Assembly (NCBI GenBank): GCA_002197995.1
Contig: NGZR01000002.1
Coordinates: 6,014,001 to 6,078,000, forward strand
DNA from: Gaeumannomyces sp. JS-464
Taxonomy: Eukaryota > Ascomycota > Sordariomycetes > Magnaporthales > Magnaporthaceae
Reading direction: 5' to 3'
DNA: 64,000 nucleotides
Made by a program: the position numbers and the translations under genes. Below, in pieces: positions 10,782 to 23,178 of the stretch. How positions within the stretch are numbered: the stretch's first letter is position 1; each line of letters starts with the position of its first letter. The notes beneath the pieces were generated by a model. It saw nothing but the letters and a program-made list of their open reading frames with translations, was not told the DNA's origin and made no database searches.

Positions 10782-12642
10782 ACGTAGTTTACCACCAAGT
10801 GGGCCAAACCACCGAGTAGGCTAAAACACGCGACCACGCGACACTTTTTCTTTCGCAACCAATTTTTTTACTTATAATAATATCAATAGGAAACGACGAA
10901 AGCCGGGTAATGCTTGCCTTTTAAGCTTTGCAATTTAACTTAAAACTAAGCGTGCGGAAAGCTGTAAAAATCTACTCGATCGCGAAATCGACTTTAACGC
11001 GTTAAAAGCGTGGCCGACCTGCTCGACGCGATAGCGCGCTCAACTTTCGAAAGTTAACGAAATGCGAAAAAAAGGCGCTTATTAAATACATACTTAAGCT
11101 GGATTCCCGCGCATTTCCTCCCCGGCCTTTTAGTGTTAAAAATATAGCTAATCGACTGTTCGCCGAACGTAACGCGGCTACCGTTAGGACCAACTAAGTC
11201 GCGAGGTTTATTAAACGCCGCGCAAAGCTCGGTACGCGCTAAATTTGAAAATACGATTATTAAAAGGCCAAATGCGAAAATCCTAAGCTCGTTTTTGCGT
11301 AATTCGACTTTATACGAAACATTATCGATAAATATAGCATTTAGGATAACGATATTTATAATTTCGACGAAACCGGCTTTTTTATAAGCATAATTGCGGC
11401 CGTTATAATTATTACAATATTAAAAAGCCGTGGTAAAGCAAAATTGGTTTAGCTTAGTAACCGGAAATGGGTTATAATTATTTAAAAGGTTAATTATTAC
11501 AATTAAGCGATCCTTTTTTTTTATTATCGTTAAAAAGCAGTATTATTTAGCTAATTGGTATTTAAAAACCGACTTTTTACGCGATTAAATTATTATAATA
11601 AATTTCAACGGGTGAATTACGAACGAGCTCGGTTTAAAATGGATTTAGCATTTCGATAAACATATTGCAGTTTATTTTACGAGGTTTTATCGTTTATTAG
11701 TGTTAAACGGTTACGAAAGCCACCATTTAACAAATTTTAAGCTTTATTGCTAAAAATATAACATTTTACGCTTTACATATTTCCGCATTCGTTTTACTTT
11801 TTTTAGCCGCTTAACGTTAAATGCTTTAACCCGTTGAAAAAAACGTACGGTTAACAAATCGAAAACCTAATAAAGTTATACGTTAATTACGTAACTAAGG
11901 TCGAATTCCTTTCGGCTTTTAAAACGGCATTTTTTAACTTTATAACCGAAAAAAACATTTAAAAAGGCTTTCGAAAAGCTAGCTTTGCTTTTTTAATTCG
12001 AAATCGGTTTTGGAAAAGCTAAATGTAAAGCTACGAATTTTAACTCCTTTAATAACGCTTTTAAATAACCCCGAACTTTGGACTTTTAAAACGCTTAAAA
12101 CAGTTAGGGAAGCAATTTTGCAATCCGAATATATTAAAATTCGGATTTCCAATTACTAAAACAGCTTTTCGATTTTTATTTTATATAGCTATAAACCAAA
12201 TTGCAAAAAGGGCGAAAGCGATAATGCATAAAATAGCCCTTTTTCGAGCCGAAATGTTTACGCTTAAAAAGGCGAACGAAGCATTAAGCAAACGCCGAAG
12301 GGCCAAAAAACACGCGTTTAACTAAAAGGGGTTATTTATTATTAAAAAGGTACGAAATGTTTTAAACCAAAAGGAGCTAAATGGATAGCTATAGCAAAAA
12401 ATGCGCGATTATAAAAGTTTGGAAAAAAGGGCGACGACAACTCGTTAGCGATATAGCACTTGCGGCAAAACCGGACATAATGCGCGCACTTGTTAAAAAA
12501 AAATAAAAACGTTCGATATATACAATTTTAAGTAGTTTAAATGCATTTTTAGCGTTGTTAGGTTGGCATGCGCGTCGATTAACCAAAGGTTGGAATGGCG
12601 TGGCCCATTCGGTGGTTTGGCCCACTCGGTGGTGAACCACGT
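10782..12642 (+). mobile_element. Fot1/pogo-like DNA transposon P1, inserted in chromovirus B
   Basis: It is 1,861 bp, flanked by TA. Terminal inverted repeats begin ACGTAGTTTACCACC and end GGTGGTGAACCACGT, each followed by two motifs 17 bp apart (CACCGAGTGGGCC type). The interior is a broken transposase: an HTH region near 10,970-11,260, FDETGFF near 11,360, an LNGYES-type second catalytic block near 11,705, and a C-terminal CCHC knuckle CGKTGHNARTC near 12,470-12,503. Stops are numerous, so it cannot encode its own transposase. Confidence 0.92.
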
Positions 12643-12719
12643 TATACTATACGCATTTTTTAATTTAATAAAAAGTTTTGCTTTAAGTAGCTTTTAAAAT
12701 ATTTTTATATATATGCTAT

Positions 12720-14230
12720 TTATATCTTTCCACCGTTTTTAAAAATATTAAAATATCGTTTAAATACGCAAATGTAAAAATGCCGAAGTATTTTTCGCAT
12801 ACGTGGTTTAATTATCCTTTGGAACGTGGCTAATGTGTTAATAAAACCAAAAGTTATTACTATAAAACTCGTAATATTTTAAACTATTTAAAAGCCGTTA
12901 ACCACTTTTAGCTTTTTTTAATTCGTAGCAAACCGTAACCTTGCATAAGTTTATAAAGCCGTAAAATACCGGGCTTTTTCGGGCTTATCTTTTAATTTAT
13001 CGATAAAAAGCAAAAAAATACCAATTTTTAATAATAGTTTCGTTTAGCCGGCGGTAATCGATACATATTCGCCCCGTCCCGTTTTTTTTTTTTATAAAAT
13101 TTTATATCCTATTAAAAAGTCCGAAAGTTTAATAAAACCCTTTTTCGTAAAATTTCCTTTAGTTATTTTTTTAATACCTCCTATTATTGGGGTTAAATTA
13201 GTACACTTTATGGTATTTAAATTACGCTTTTAATTTAAACTTAATTTTAAAATCGAACGGGTCGATTCGGGAGTACGGTAGTTAAATTTTTTTTAAATAA
13301 CTTTTAATATTTAAAATACTTTTTTCGGGACTTTTTATTTAAATAACGAGTTTTACTCGTTCGTTTAAATCGATATCGCTATCGAACAATTGCAAATCCA
13401 TCGATATTAATTACTAGGGCTAATTACCTTGTTTTACTACCGTCGTGGCTACTTTTTATAACACCGCATGCTTACTTAAGGTTCGTGGCTGCCGGACCTT
13501 TTTAACTGCTAGTGGCTCCTTTTATTAAACTTAGCCGGTAGCCCAATTTATTTATAAATTTATTGATTTTTTAAATTAAAAAATACTTAAAATAATATCC
13601 TCTCTTTTTTTATATTTATAATATTTTAGGGTAACTTGAAAGTTTTTTCGTTAAAGTTAAAATTTAAAGTAATCGGTTTTTATATCGATTTTTCCAGCGT
13701 TATTACGTAATAGGTTTTCCTTTTTTACAATGTTTAAGTTATACGGTTGTTTGCTTTTTTCGTATTCGAAACTTGTACCTTTTCGCTGCTTTTAGCGAAA
13801 AGTAGTTGCTTTAAGCCCCGCTATCGATTATAGCTTGTAATTTCCTCTTTCGGTGCTATAATTTTACCACCATATGCCGGTGTCGATCGTTATTCGTTAC
13901 GGATAAGGTTTTTATTTATTAACGTGGTTTAGTCCGTGCTTTTATTTTAAATGGATTTTTTAGTTTTTTGCTTTAGGGTTTTTTCCCGTGCTTTTGGGCA
14001 TTTCGAACCGTATTAACCCGTTAATCCAAACCCGGGCTTTTTTTCCATATGTACTTTGCATTTTGGCTTGCCGCAAAAATGGTACGTTAAAAGCTTTAAC
14101 ATATATATTATAAGGTATAATAGTAAAAGTGCGAAGGTTATTACGGATTATCGGTAATTTACTACTTAAACCTTCCATTTCGAAAATTGGCAATCCCTTT
14201 TTAAATGCTTAACTAGCCCTTTTTTTTCTT
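12720..14230 (-). pseudogene. pol: chromovirus protease/reverse transcriptase region of copy B
   Basis: The minus strand near 12,745-12,790 spells FAYLNDILIF, the YxDD reverse-transcriptase box with Asp changed to Asn, as expected from RIP. Collinear with about 52,430-54,000 of the complete copy. The rest of pol lies left of the nested pogo element. Confidence 0.7.
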
Positions 14231-14999
14231 TTTAAAAAATAAATCACTTTTTAATTTAGCTTTTAAATGCTATTAGCATTCGTTTTATATGCATTTTGCT
14301 TAAGAAAGCTCGATATATCCCGTCGAATTAACGTGCAAATCCGGGTGGTTTAACGAGTGCGTTTTAGCACGGCGTGGTTTTTCCTTTAGTACGTTATCGT
14401 ATAGTTTTCCGTAATACGTAACGGTTTGGTCGTTTTAAAACTAATCCAGGAATTATTCGTCGTTACCGTACACCGGTTGTATATGCATAATTTTTTCGAT
14501 AAGTTTAAATTGGGTTTAAAACCATTAGTTATTTTTTAACAATTTAAGCGAAATATAAGCCTTTTTGATATCGACTTTTAAGGTTGTTTGTTTAAGTTTT
14601 TTAGCCCTTTTTTAATCCTTTACGAGGTGGGTTTGCTTTAAGGGTTTTTAATCGATTTTGTTATCGGTATTCGAGGAATTTCCCTTTTAGCTTCGCTTTC
14701 GTCCGGTAAAGCCTCGTACCCCTTTTTTTTAGGTTTATTAGTCCTCCGGTTGCGTTTACTTTTTCGATTTCGAAAGCGATGCGAGCGATAATGTCGTTTT
14801 CCTTTTCGAACTCCGTAAGTTCGGAAACGACGTGCTATTCGCTTTTACTATCGTACTCGAATCGCGTTAGGCCTTTATTAGGTTTTTTGCGCATTATAGC
14901 CACCCTTTTTTTTGTAAGTACTACTTTAGCGCGTTTTTATTTAATTAATATGTCGTATACGAGTTTTCGTAGTAATAAATCCAATTAAACGCTGCCCCG

Positions 15000-16055
15000 G
15001 GGCATAAAGCTTCGTTCGTTTTATCGTTCTTTTGTTAAGCGACCGCTGCTTATCGTTTATTGCGTTACGGGCAGTTTTTTTTTTAATGTGGCTTATTTAG
15101 CCGCATTTAAAGCACTTCCCGTTTTTAAAGTCCCAAAACCTAACTTTTTTTTTAGTACGTAGCTCCCGTATTTAAGTTTATAAGTTTAGGATAAGTTCCT
15201 AATGCCGTAAATGGTTACTGTTTAGCCTTTTTTAATTGGCTTTATTTTATACCACATTTTTAAGTTATTATTTCTTTTTTTCCAATTTTCGTTTATATAG
15301 CTTATCGCTAATCCTAACGGTTATTATAACGTATTCGGCGAAAATATCCGGCTTTTTAATTTTAGCCATTTCGTTTTTTACGTCGTTGCGTAAACCGGTA
15401 TAAAAGTGGGTAATTTTGTGTGGTTTATCCAGTTGAATTTGTTAATAAATCGCTGGAATTTAATATATACGTTAACGCCGCTTTTTTTTATCGAAATTAA
15501 AGTAGCTCCTTTTCGGCTACTCGTTTTTCGTCGATTTATCCGAATATTTTAGCAACTTTTTTTCCGAACCTATCGAAATTAGCAAATATAATTTTCGTGT
15601 TTTCGTTCGATTCGTTAAAACTTTTTAAATAATCCGCTTAAATGGGTTTAAATTAGTTTTTAACTTTGCCGTTAAAACGGGTTGCCGTGTAAACAACCTT
15701 TTATTTTTCCTTTCCGAAATGGGTTTAATAAAATAGGAAATAGCTTTTGCATTCGGTAAAAAAGGTTCGGAGCTTGCTTTTTTTCCTATTATATTTATCG
15801 GGCGTGGGGAATTTGTACGGAAGTACCGTAAGTTTAGGTTATCTTTTAACTTTCGCCATTTTAGCTATTGCCGCGGCTAATTTAGCTATGCTTTCCTGCA
15901 ACTTTCCCGTTATAACCCTAAAAAGGTTAAAAGCGTTAACGGCAATATACGTTACGCCGTTATACTCGAACGTAAAGGCTAATACCGATTTACTAGTTTT
16001 TAAAGTCGTTATAATCGTACGGTTCGTACTTCCGGTAAATGTTAAACAGGATTAA
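15000..16055 (-). pseudogene. gag: chromovirus gag of copy B
   Basis: Minus-strand homologue of the gag at 6,520-7,560. The zinc knuckle near 15,090-15,125 keeps KCFKCG but has a stop in place of the following residue. Broken throughout by in-frame stops. Confidence 0.75.
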
Positions 16056-16061
16056 TTAAAA

Positions 16062-16510
16062 TGTTACAAATAAACTTTTGCTCCTAAAGTAAAGCTGCTT
16101 AAAGGAGGTATTTTAAATAGTACGTTTGGCAAAAAGTTTAGTAAATTTAGTAATAGTAGTTTAATTGCTTACTTAAAGGGGTGTTTTAAAACCAACTTAG
16201 GTTAAGTAATGCCGAAGTTTTAATCCAAACTATTTAAAATAAAAGAAAACCCGCTTTTTATATATACTGCTTTTTCCTTAATAGCTTTTTGGATTTGTGG
16301 CTTTATTTAAAGATCCAAAAATCTTTTAGATTTATAGCTTTGTTTAAAGATTTAAAAATCCTTTGGATTTGTGGCTTTGTTTGGAGATTTAAAAATCTAG
16401 CTTAAGTAAGCTAGTTACGTGCTTCGATATGTCCTGGTAGTGCGGGGTAAGGGCACTGTTTAAAGCCCCTCCCTTTTTGTGCCTTAAAGGCCTGCATGCT
16501 GGTCGTAACA
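16062..16510 (-). repeat. 5' LTR of copy B (449 bp)
   Basis: TGTTACAAAT at the left and GGTCGTAACA at the right, the family's LTR termini in reverse. It directly abuts half of a pogo-type MITE, consistent with insertion into that MITE. Confidence 0.85.
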
Positions 16511-16583
16511 TGCACCGACGTTTTTTATATGCATGTGTAAATGCGCGATAAGGTGGTTTGCGCGACAAGGTGGTAAACTACGT
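16511..16583 (-). mobile_element. half of a pogo-type MITE
   Basis: Homologous to the right arm of the MITE ending at 19,630: ACCGACGTTTTTTATATG, then two motifs 17 bp apart (GCGATAAGGTGG and GCGACAAGGTGG) and the terminus AAACTACGT with TA. The other half is absent beyond the LTR. Confidence 0.7.
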
Positions 16584-16585
16584 TA

Positions 16586-17690
16586 TTATAAATTTATAAT
16601 TTGCTTTATATAAATACATTTTCCATTTTTTAAACGTTTAAATTATCGCTAAAAGTTTTTATTATAAATTTGGTAATTTAATTTTAAACTTTTAAATTTT
16701 TACGAAAAAAAAGCATAAAAATATGGTTTTTTTTGCTTATTTAGTAAATTATTTTTCGATAGCGTAATTAAAAATGGTAGTTTTAATTTAAAAAAGCTTA
16801 TTAGGATTTAATATTATTAATATTAGTTTTTTTTGCAATATTACATCCCGTAATAATTTAAAAATTAATTATTCGATTTTAATTAAATTCGTAAATAACA
16901 TTGCTTTTTTGTTAAAATTTTTAATAACCTTTTTATAATTTTTTAATTTAATAAAATATTTTAAAAAAGTATTTTTTAAATATGCTAAATGCATTTTTTT
17001 TAATTTTATTAAAAGTTTTTGTGTTTTAACTTTTAAAATACTTTATATATATATTTTCGGTATTTATTTTCGTTTTTCGAAAAATTAAAATATTATTAAA
17101 ATATATTACAATAAAAATGTTTAAATATTTCGTAACGTATAGTTAATAAAATTTTAAAAAAAACCGGAATAGTAATAAAATTAAAAATTATTATTAATAA
17201 TTTAAAACCCTTTTTTCGAATCCGAAATGTTATTTTTTATTTGTGTTTTTTAATTCAAATTAAATTATATAATTTTCGCAAATTTAACGTTATAAATATG
17301 CGTATTTTACCGAATTTATTTTTTAAGCTTATTAATTAAAAGTAAAAAATATCGATTTTTTATTGTAACCTTATTTAACAGTTTATTATTAACGTATATT
17401 CCTTCGTTTTCTGTTTTTTAAATATAAATAAAATTTCGTATACGATTAGTAATTTCTATTTTTAAATAAATATTTTTTTTAAAAAAAAATATTTAATTAT
17501 TATTTTATTATTTTTTATTGTTAAAAGTTAAACGAATATAATTTTTGGGATTTTAATTTAACGCATAATTTAAATTTAATTTTGTAATTAAACTATTTAT
17601 ATTTTAAAAGTTTTATTTTAGCTTTTTTTACATAGTTTTTTATATTTACTGTATTTTTTTAGTCTTGTAATAAATCTTTCGTTATCGTTT
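16586..17690 (-). pseudogene. pol: old chromovirus RT/RNase H relic
   Basis: Extremely AT-rich but collinear with about 51,880-52,980 of the complete chromovirus. Matching blocks include ATTATCGCTAAAAGTTTTTAT and the segment around 17,040-17,130 corresponding to the YxDD region. It is far more decayed than other copies, implying an older or repeatedly RIPped insertion. Confidence 0.6.
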
Positions 17691-17696
17691 AATATA

Positions 17697-18528
17697 AGTA
17701 TATAATTTACAAACGAAAAGGATTTACAAAGAGTTTGAAAAACCCTTTTTACCCGGTTTTACTTAACGGTTATTACATTAAAAGTACGGTTTTATCCCGA
17801 TAGTAATTAAATAAGTAGTTATTCCTTATAGCTTATAAAATCGAAAAAGGTAAATAAACATATATAAGTGTATAATCGCTTTTTATTTTAAATAATTATA
17901 TATTTATCAATATTAATTGTTAACATTTACAGTTTTATTTTATTATTATTACCATACCTTTTTTTGCGTTTTACGCTTTTTTTTAAAAAAAATAACGATT
18001 AAACCGTTTTAATTGCTAAAAGCTTTCCTTATTAAATATAGCTTATTATTTAATTTATTTACGAATTGCTTTTTTTTAATTTTTTTAAAATTACGTTTTA
18101 CTTTTTATATTAGTAATATTTTATATAAAAAAATTTCGTAAAATTTATTATTTATTATAAAATAATTAAGGTTATAAACAATAATATTTTAATTAAATAA
18201 AATTTGTTGTTTTTTTAAATATAAAATTAATAGGGATTTTTTTTGTTTAACAGCAAATTTTATTTTTATTATTTTAATAAAATAATATTCATTTATATTT
18301 TATTGTTAATTATACCCTGTATTAATTGCTTATTTATTTATATTAATAATATTATACATTTATTTACCTTTTGCGACTTATATAAACTATAAAAAATAAC
18401 TGATTATTTAGTTATTATCGGGATAAAAGCCGTATTTTTAATATAACAGCCGTTAAGTAAAGCCAAAATAAAAAGGCTTTTTCAAGCTTTTTGCAAATCT
18501 TTTACGTTTATAAATGTATAATTATACG
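17697..18528. repeat. foldback element with about 165-bp inverted arms
   Basis: 17,701-17,868 is the imperfect inverted repeat of about 18,358-18,523. Landmarks are ATTTACAAACGAAAAGG against its complement near 18,495, and CGGTTTTATCCCGATAG against CTATTATCGGGATAAAAG-like sequence near 18,415. The loop of roughly 490 bp is AT-rich with no coding signal. Superfamily unknown. Confidence 0.6.
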
Positions 18529-19208
18529 GTTTTACCACCGTATTTCCAATTGTTAATAAAAGAATGTATTAATTAACGTAATATATTAAAAGGTTATTTA
18601 AAAATCGAAACGAAAAAGTTTAACCGGTTAATTTAATTCGATTATTAAAATCGATCGTGTTTTTCGAATCCGAATTTAATTCCGCGCTTTTTTTATACCC
18701 GCCGGTATATAGCTTTATATTTTGCGGGTTTTTTTAAATAACTTTTTTTTTAATTTTTTAATAATAATAATAATAATAACGGTTTAAATAAATGCCTTTT
18801 TTCCCGCGATTTTGCAAACCGTGTTTATTGTTTGCGTTAGCTCGTTATTACCCGTTATTTATTTTTTCCCGGGTTATTTCGTTTATTTAATAACTATCTT
18901 TAAGCGCAATTTTTCGCTTTTTTTAATTCGGGTTAAAAAGCGCCGTAAAAAGCGTCATTTATAAATATTTCATTTATCTCGTTTACATTCGCGATTTTCG
19001 ATTAACGTTTTTTTGTTAGCGTTATTACCAGTAATAAAAAATATATTACCTATTTTCGTATAATAATTAGTAAAATTAATTTAATTGTTTTTATAAATAA
19101 AATATTAATAAAAATTTTTTTATATTATTTTTCGATCTTTTTTAATATTTAATTAAAACGTAAATTTTTAATCGAAAAAATGGTTTTATTATTATAATAA
19201 AAAAAGGT
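18529..19208. other. AT-rich spacer, no gene seen
   Basis: Degraded sequence with a short TAA microsatellite at about 18,763-18,780. It may be more of the chromovirus relic, but no motif decides it. Confidence 0.4.
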
Positions 19209-19210
19209 TA

Positions 19211-19630
19211 ACATGGTTTACCAACAAGTCGGTTAAACCAGTAAGTCGATTATTTGCAAACGTATATAAAAAAACGTCGGTGCACTTTGTTTAATTTACA
19301 GTAAGAATTTTTAAAAATTTAACCAGTTATTATTAACCTTGTTTTTTATGTGAAAATATTTTTTCGGGATTTTTATTATTTTATTATTACTTTTTTTTAA
19401 GTTAATTTGGGGTTTAAGCATAGTAAATTATACAGTATTACAAACTAGCTTAAAAGGAGCAATAATAAAAATCCCGAAAAAATATTTCTACATAAGAAAT
19501 GGGTTTAATAATAACTAGTTAAATTTTTAAACTTTTTTATTGTAAATTAAACAAAGTCCACCGACGTTTTTTTACATACGTTTGCGAGTAATCGACTTAC
19601 TAGTTTAACCGACTCGCTGGTAAACCACGT
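19211..19630. mobile_element. pogo-type MITE, a 420-bp imperfect palindrome
   Basis: Flanked by TA on both sides. The ends ACATGGTTTACCAACAAG and CTGGTAAACCACGT match pogo termini, and the subterminal AAGTCG motifs recur at 17 bp. The arms pair almost to the centre (for example GGGATTTTTATTATTTTA against its complement). There is no coding capacity; it would be mobilised by the pogo transposase. Confidence 0.85.
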
Positions 19631-19632
19631 TA

Positions 19633-19855
19633 ATAGAAATGGCTAATATTTTTTTCTCTATAAATAAAACCGGTTTAAAATCGGGTATAGTTTTTATTAA
19701 AAACCGCGTTAACTTTTTTCGCTATTTGCGTGGATTTTAACGATTTTAACGATTTTAACGGTTTTTTATCGTTTATAAATAACGCGTTTAAACCTGTTTT
19801 TATAAAACTAATAATAAAAATGTAAGTTTTTTTTTCTTTTTTTTTAAACCGGATT
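19633..19855. other. spacer with short tandem repeat
   Basis: Contains three to four copies of a 9-bp unit ATTTTAACG near 19,735-19,765. Otherwise AT-rich debris between the MITE and P2. Confidence 0.5.
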
Positions 19856-19857
19856 TA

Positions 19858-21720
19858 ACGTGGTTTACAAAGGAACGACATATATAAGCGAGCGACACAC
19901 CTAAACACGACCTCCAATCGATTAACGCGTATATTAACCCAATAACGCTAAAAATCCATTTAAACTATTCGGAGTTGTATATATTAAACATTTTTATTTC
20001 CTCCTAACCAATGCGCGCATTATATCCGGTTTTGCCGCAAGTGCTATATCGCCGTCGAATCGCCGTCGTTTTCCTTTTTAAACCTTTTTAATCGCGCATT
20101 TTTTACTATATTTATCCATCCAACTCCTTTTAATTTAAAGCATTTCGTATTTTGTTGTAATAAGCGACCCTTTTAATTGGACACGTGTTTTTTTAGCTTT
20201 CCAGCGTTTATTTAATGCTTTGTTCGCTTTTTTAAACGTAAATATTTTTGCTCGGAAAAGGGCTATTTCGTGTATAATCGCTTTCACCCCCCTTTTATAA
20301 TTTAGTTTACAATTATATTAATAAATATTAAATAATTGTTTTAATAATTAAAAGTTCGAGTTTTAATATATTCGGATTACGAAATTGCTTTTTTAATTGT
20401 TTTAAACGTTTTAAATATCCAAAGTTCGGCGTTATTTAAAAGCTTTTTTAAAAGCGTTAAAATTCGTAACTTTACATCCAGCTTTTTTAAAACCGAATCC
20501 GGATTGAAAAAGCAAAACCAGCTTTTTAAAAACTTTTTCGGATAATTCCTTTCGTTATAAAATTAAAAAATGCCGTTTTAAAACGCCGAAAAGAACTCGA
20601 TTTTAATTACTTGGTTAACGTGCAATTTTATTATATTTTCGATTTATTAACCGTACGCTTTTTTAAAAAGCCCGAAACATTTAACGTTAAATGGCTAAAA
20701 AAAAGTAAAACGAATACGGATGTATATAAAACGTAATAATGTTATATTTTTAATACTAAACCTCGAAATTCGTCAAATAGTGGTTTTCGTAACCATTTAA
20801 CATTAACAAACAACAAAACCCCGTAAAACGAATTGTAATGTATTTATCGAAATATTAAATCCATTTTAGGCCGAATTCGTTCGTAATCCACCCGTTATCG
20901 CTTATTATAATAACTTAATTGCGTAAAAAGTCGGTTTTCGAATACTAATTGGTTAAATAGTATTGCTTTTTTAAACGATATTAAAAAAAAGGACCGTTTA
21001 ACCGTAATAATTAACCTTTTAAATAATTATAACCCATTTCTGGTTGTTAAATTAAATTAATTTGTTTTATTACAGTTTTCCGATATTATAATAACTATAA
21101 CGGCAGCGATTATGCTTATATCAAAGCCGGTTTTATCGAAATTGTAAATATCGTTATTTTAAATGCTATATTTAATTATAGTATCCCTATAAAATCGAAT
21201 TACGTAAAAACGAGCTTAGGATTTTCGCATTTAGCTTTTTAATGGTTATATATTCGAATTTAACGCGTACCGAGGTTTGCGCGGCGTTTAACGAAGTTCG
21301 CGATTTAATTTTTGCTAATAACGCGCGCGTCGCGTTCGATAAGTAATCGGTTAGCTATATTTTTAACACCAAATGGCCGGGGAGGGAATGCGCGAAAATC
21401 TAGCTCAAGTGTGTATTTAACAAGCGCCTTTTTTCGAATTCCGTTAATTTCCGTAATTTGGGTATATTATCGCGTCGAGCAGGTCGGCCGCGTTTTTAAT
21501 AAACGAAATTAGCAAACGCGACGTCGTAAAGCTTTGCAACAATCCGGATGTTTAAATTTAGGTCTTTTTGCAAAGCTTAAAAAGCGAAAATCATTCCGCT
21601 TTTTTTTATTTTGTTTTGTTATATTTGTATGTGCAGGAATTAATCGCGAAAAGTCTTTTGTCGCGTTAAAGCGTTTAGCATATCGCTCGCTTATATGTAT
21701 CGCTCGTTTATAAACCACGT
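19858..21720 (-). mobile_element. Fot1/pogo-like transposon P2
   Basis: It is 1,863 bp, flanked by TA. The ends ACGTGGTTTACAAAGG and TTATAAACCACGT carry CGAGCGAC subterminal motifs at 17-bp spacing. The minus strand holds the same broken transposase (HTH region near 21,250-21,540, C-terminal knuckle near 20,020-20,050). It lies inside the chromovirus relic. Confidence 0.9.
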
Positions 21721-21722
21721 TA

Positions 21723-22070
21723 ATACTTTTTGTAAAATTAAAATGCTTTATATTTCGTATTAGTTATTATAATACGCCGTTTAATTAAACTTTCATTTTA
21801 CATATAGGTTTTTTAATTCGGTTTTTTTTTAATAAAACGCGATTATTTATTTGTTTTATTTAAGCATTTATAAATAATCCTTTTTACGTGTTTAAGTTGT
21901 TTGTATTTAAAGCATTTCCTATTATTAATATTAAAACGAACTTTTTCTTTATTATTAATTTTTTATTAATAAATAGCTTTTATAATAACGTTAATAAATT
22001 TTAAATAAATTTTATATATTATACTATTTTAATGCGTTTTTTATTTATTTTAAAATAATTAAACCTTTTA
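21723..22070 (-). pseudogene. gag: chromovirus gag relic with zinc knuckle remnant
   Basis: Minus-strand KCFKYKQLKHVK near 21,880-21,925 resembles the knuckle KCFKCGQTGHIK with Cys mutated to Tyr. The end at 22,070 carries the first copy of the LINE target duplication, and the relic resumes at 31,221. Confidence 0.55.
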
Positions 22071-22848
22071 TTATTATTATTAGGTAAACTGCCGTTATAT
22101 TTGTAAAAACATTAGTGTTTTGCTATTTTAAATACATGTAAAAACCTTTAAACTCGTTTTTAAGTGCGGTTCCCATCCAGTTTAATGGCTTAAAAGTAAA
22201 AACCATATTTGCTTTTCGTATACGGTTTTTTTTATGTTAACTAATAATGCTATTTGCTTAATTTACACGATTGCTTTTAAAAGTTTTATCGCGAAAGCGT
22301 TTTTATAATTAATGGTAATAATAAGAAAATACGTAAAGGAGAAGATTGTAAAAAATGTGTATTACGCTTAAAAAGCGCCCCGATGCCGGGTTTTTTCCTT
22401 TTTATATTAGCGTTAGTAATAATAGTGTTAGTTCGGTTGCTAATAGTGGCTTAATTATTCGCGTTTAAAATTTCCCGGCCCCGTTACGATGCCGCGTGGC
22501 TGCTTCGGGAAAGGGGTTTAAACGTCGTAGTTAACTCCGGGTAATTCGACGTAATTGTATTATTCGCTTTCGAAAGTGGCGTTCCGGTTGCGGGTTATTT
22601 TTTCGCTTATAACGCGTATTTAATTTTTTTATTAATTATTCGCCGTTTTCGTAATTATTTTATTTTTGTTTTATAGTTATTTGTATCGTGCTTTCCGGTT
22701 TGCTTTTTTTATATTTCCTTTCGTTTGCGGGTTTTTATCGTTTTTTCCTTTTTCACTTTTTTTTTTAATTTTTTTTATCCCGGTTTTCGATTTTTTTTCC
22801 CGTTTTTACTTTTAATATTCGCGTATTTTCCTATTCGCGCTTTTTTAT

Positions 22849-23178
22849 TTGCTTTTTCGCGCTTCGTTTTTTTTCCGGTTTTTGTTTTTTTACAATATAG
22901 CTTTTAAAAATAAAACTCCTTATTTTTTTTTTTACGGCGGCGCGCGCGGTAGTACGCGCGGCGGCCATAACGGCGGTAGTAATGCGCGCGGCGTTTACGG
23001 CGGCGGGGGTAGTAATAACGGCGTTACACCCGTTCCCGCTCTTTTTGCTAGCGCTCGCGACGAGCATTTATTTTCCACTTTTAACGCCGATAGCTTTTCG
23101 TTTAACGAAGCTCCGAACCCCCGCGTTAAAATTATAAATGTGGTTTTGCACCGTTTCGTTTTTTTATTTTCCTGTTAA
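22849..23178 (+). other. conserved antisense open frame in the LINE 3' region
   Basis: 109 codons with a Gly/Arg/Asn run (GGARGSTRGGHNGG), then RDEHLFSTFN and NPRVK. L2 has a similar frame at 39,844-40,254. The region is an island of GC- and CG-rich codons. It could simply mirror a Pro/Arg-rich minus-strand protein of the LINE, so the strand of real coding is undecided. Confidence 0.3.

Larger units (their letters stand above)
8413..16510 (-). mobile_element. chromovirus copy B, lacking its 3' LTR, with nested pogo element
   Basis: Minus-oriented and collinear with the complete element at 48,805-56,267: the LTR lies at the right, then gag, pol and chromodomain, ending inside the antisense-ORF region near 8,413. 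The left LTR is missing at the junction with copy A. A 1.86-kb pogo element at 10,782 is a clean later insertion: the sequences on either side join to match the uninterrupted copy near 52,350. Confidence 0.85.
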
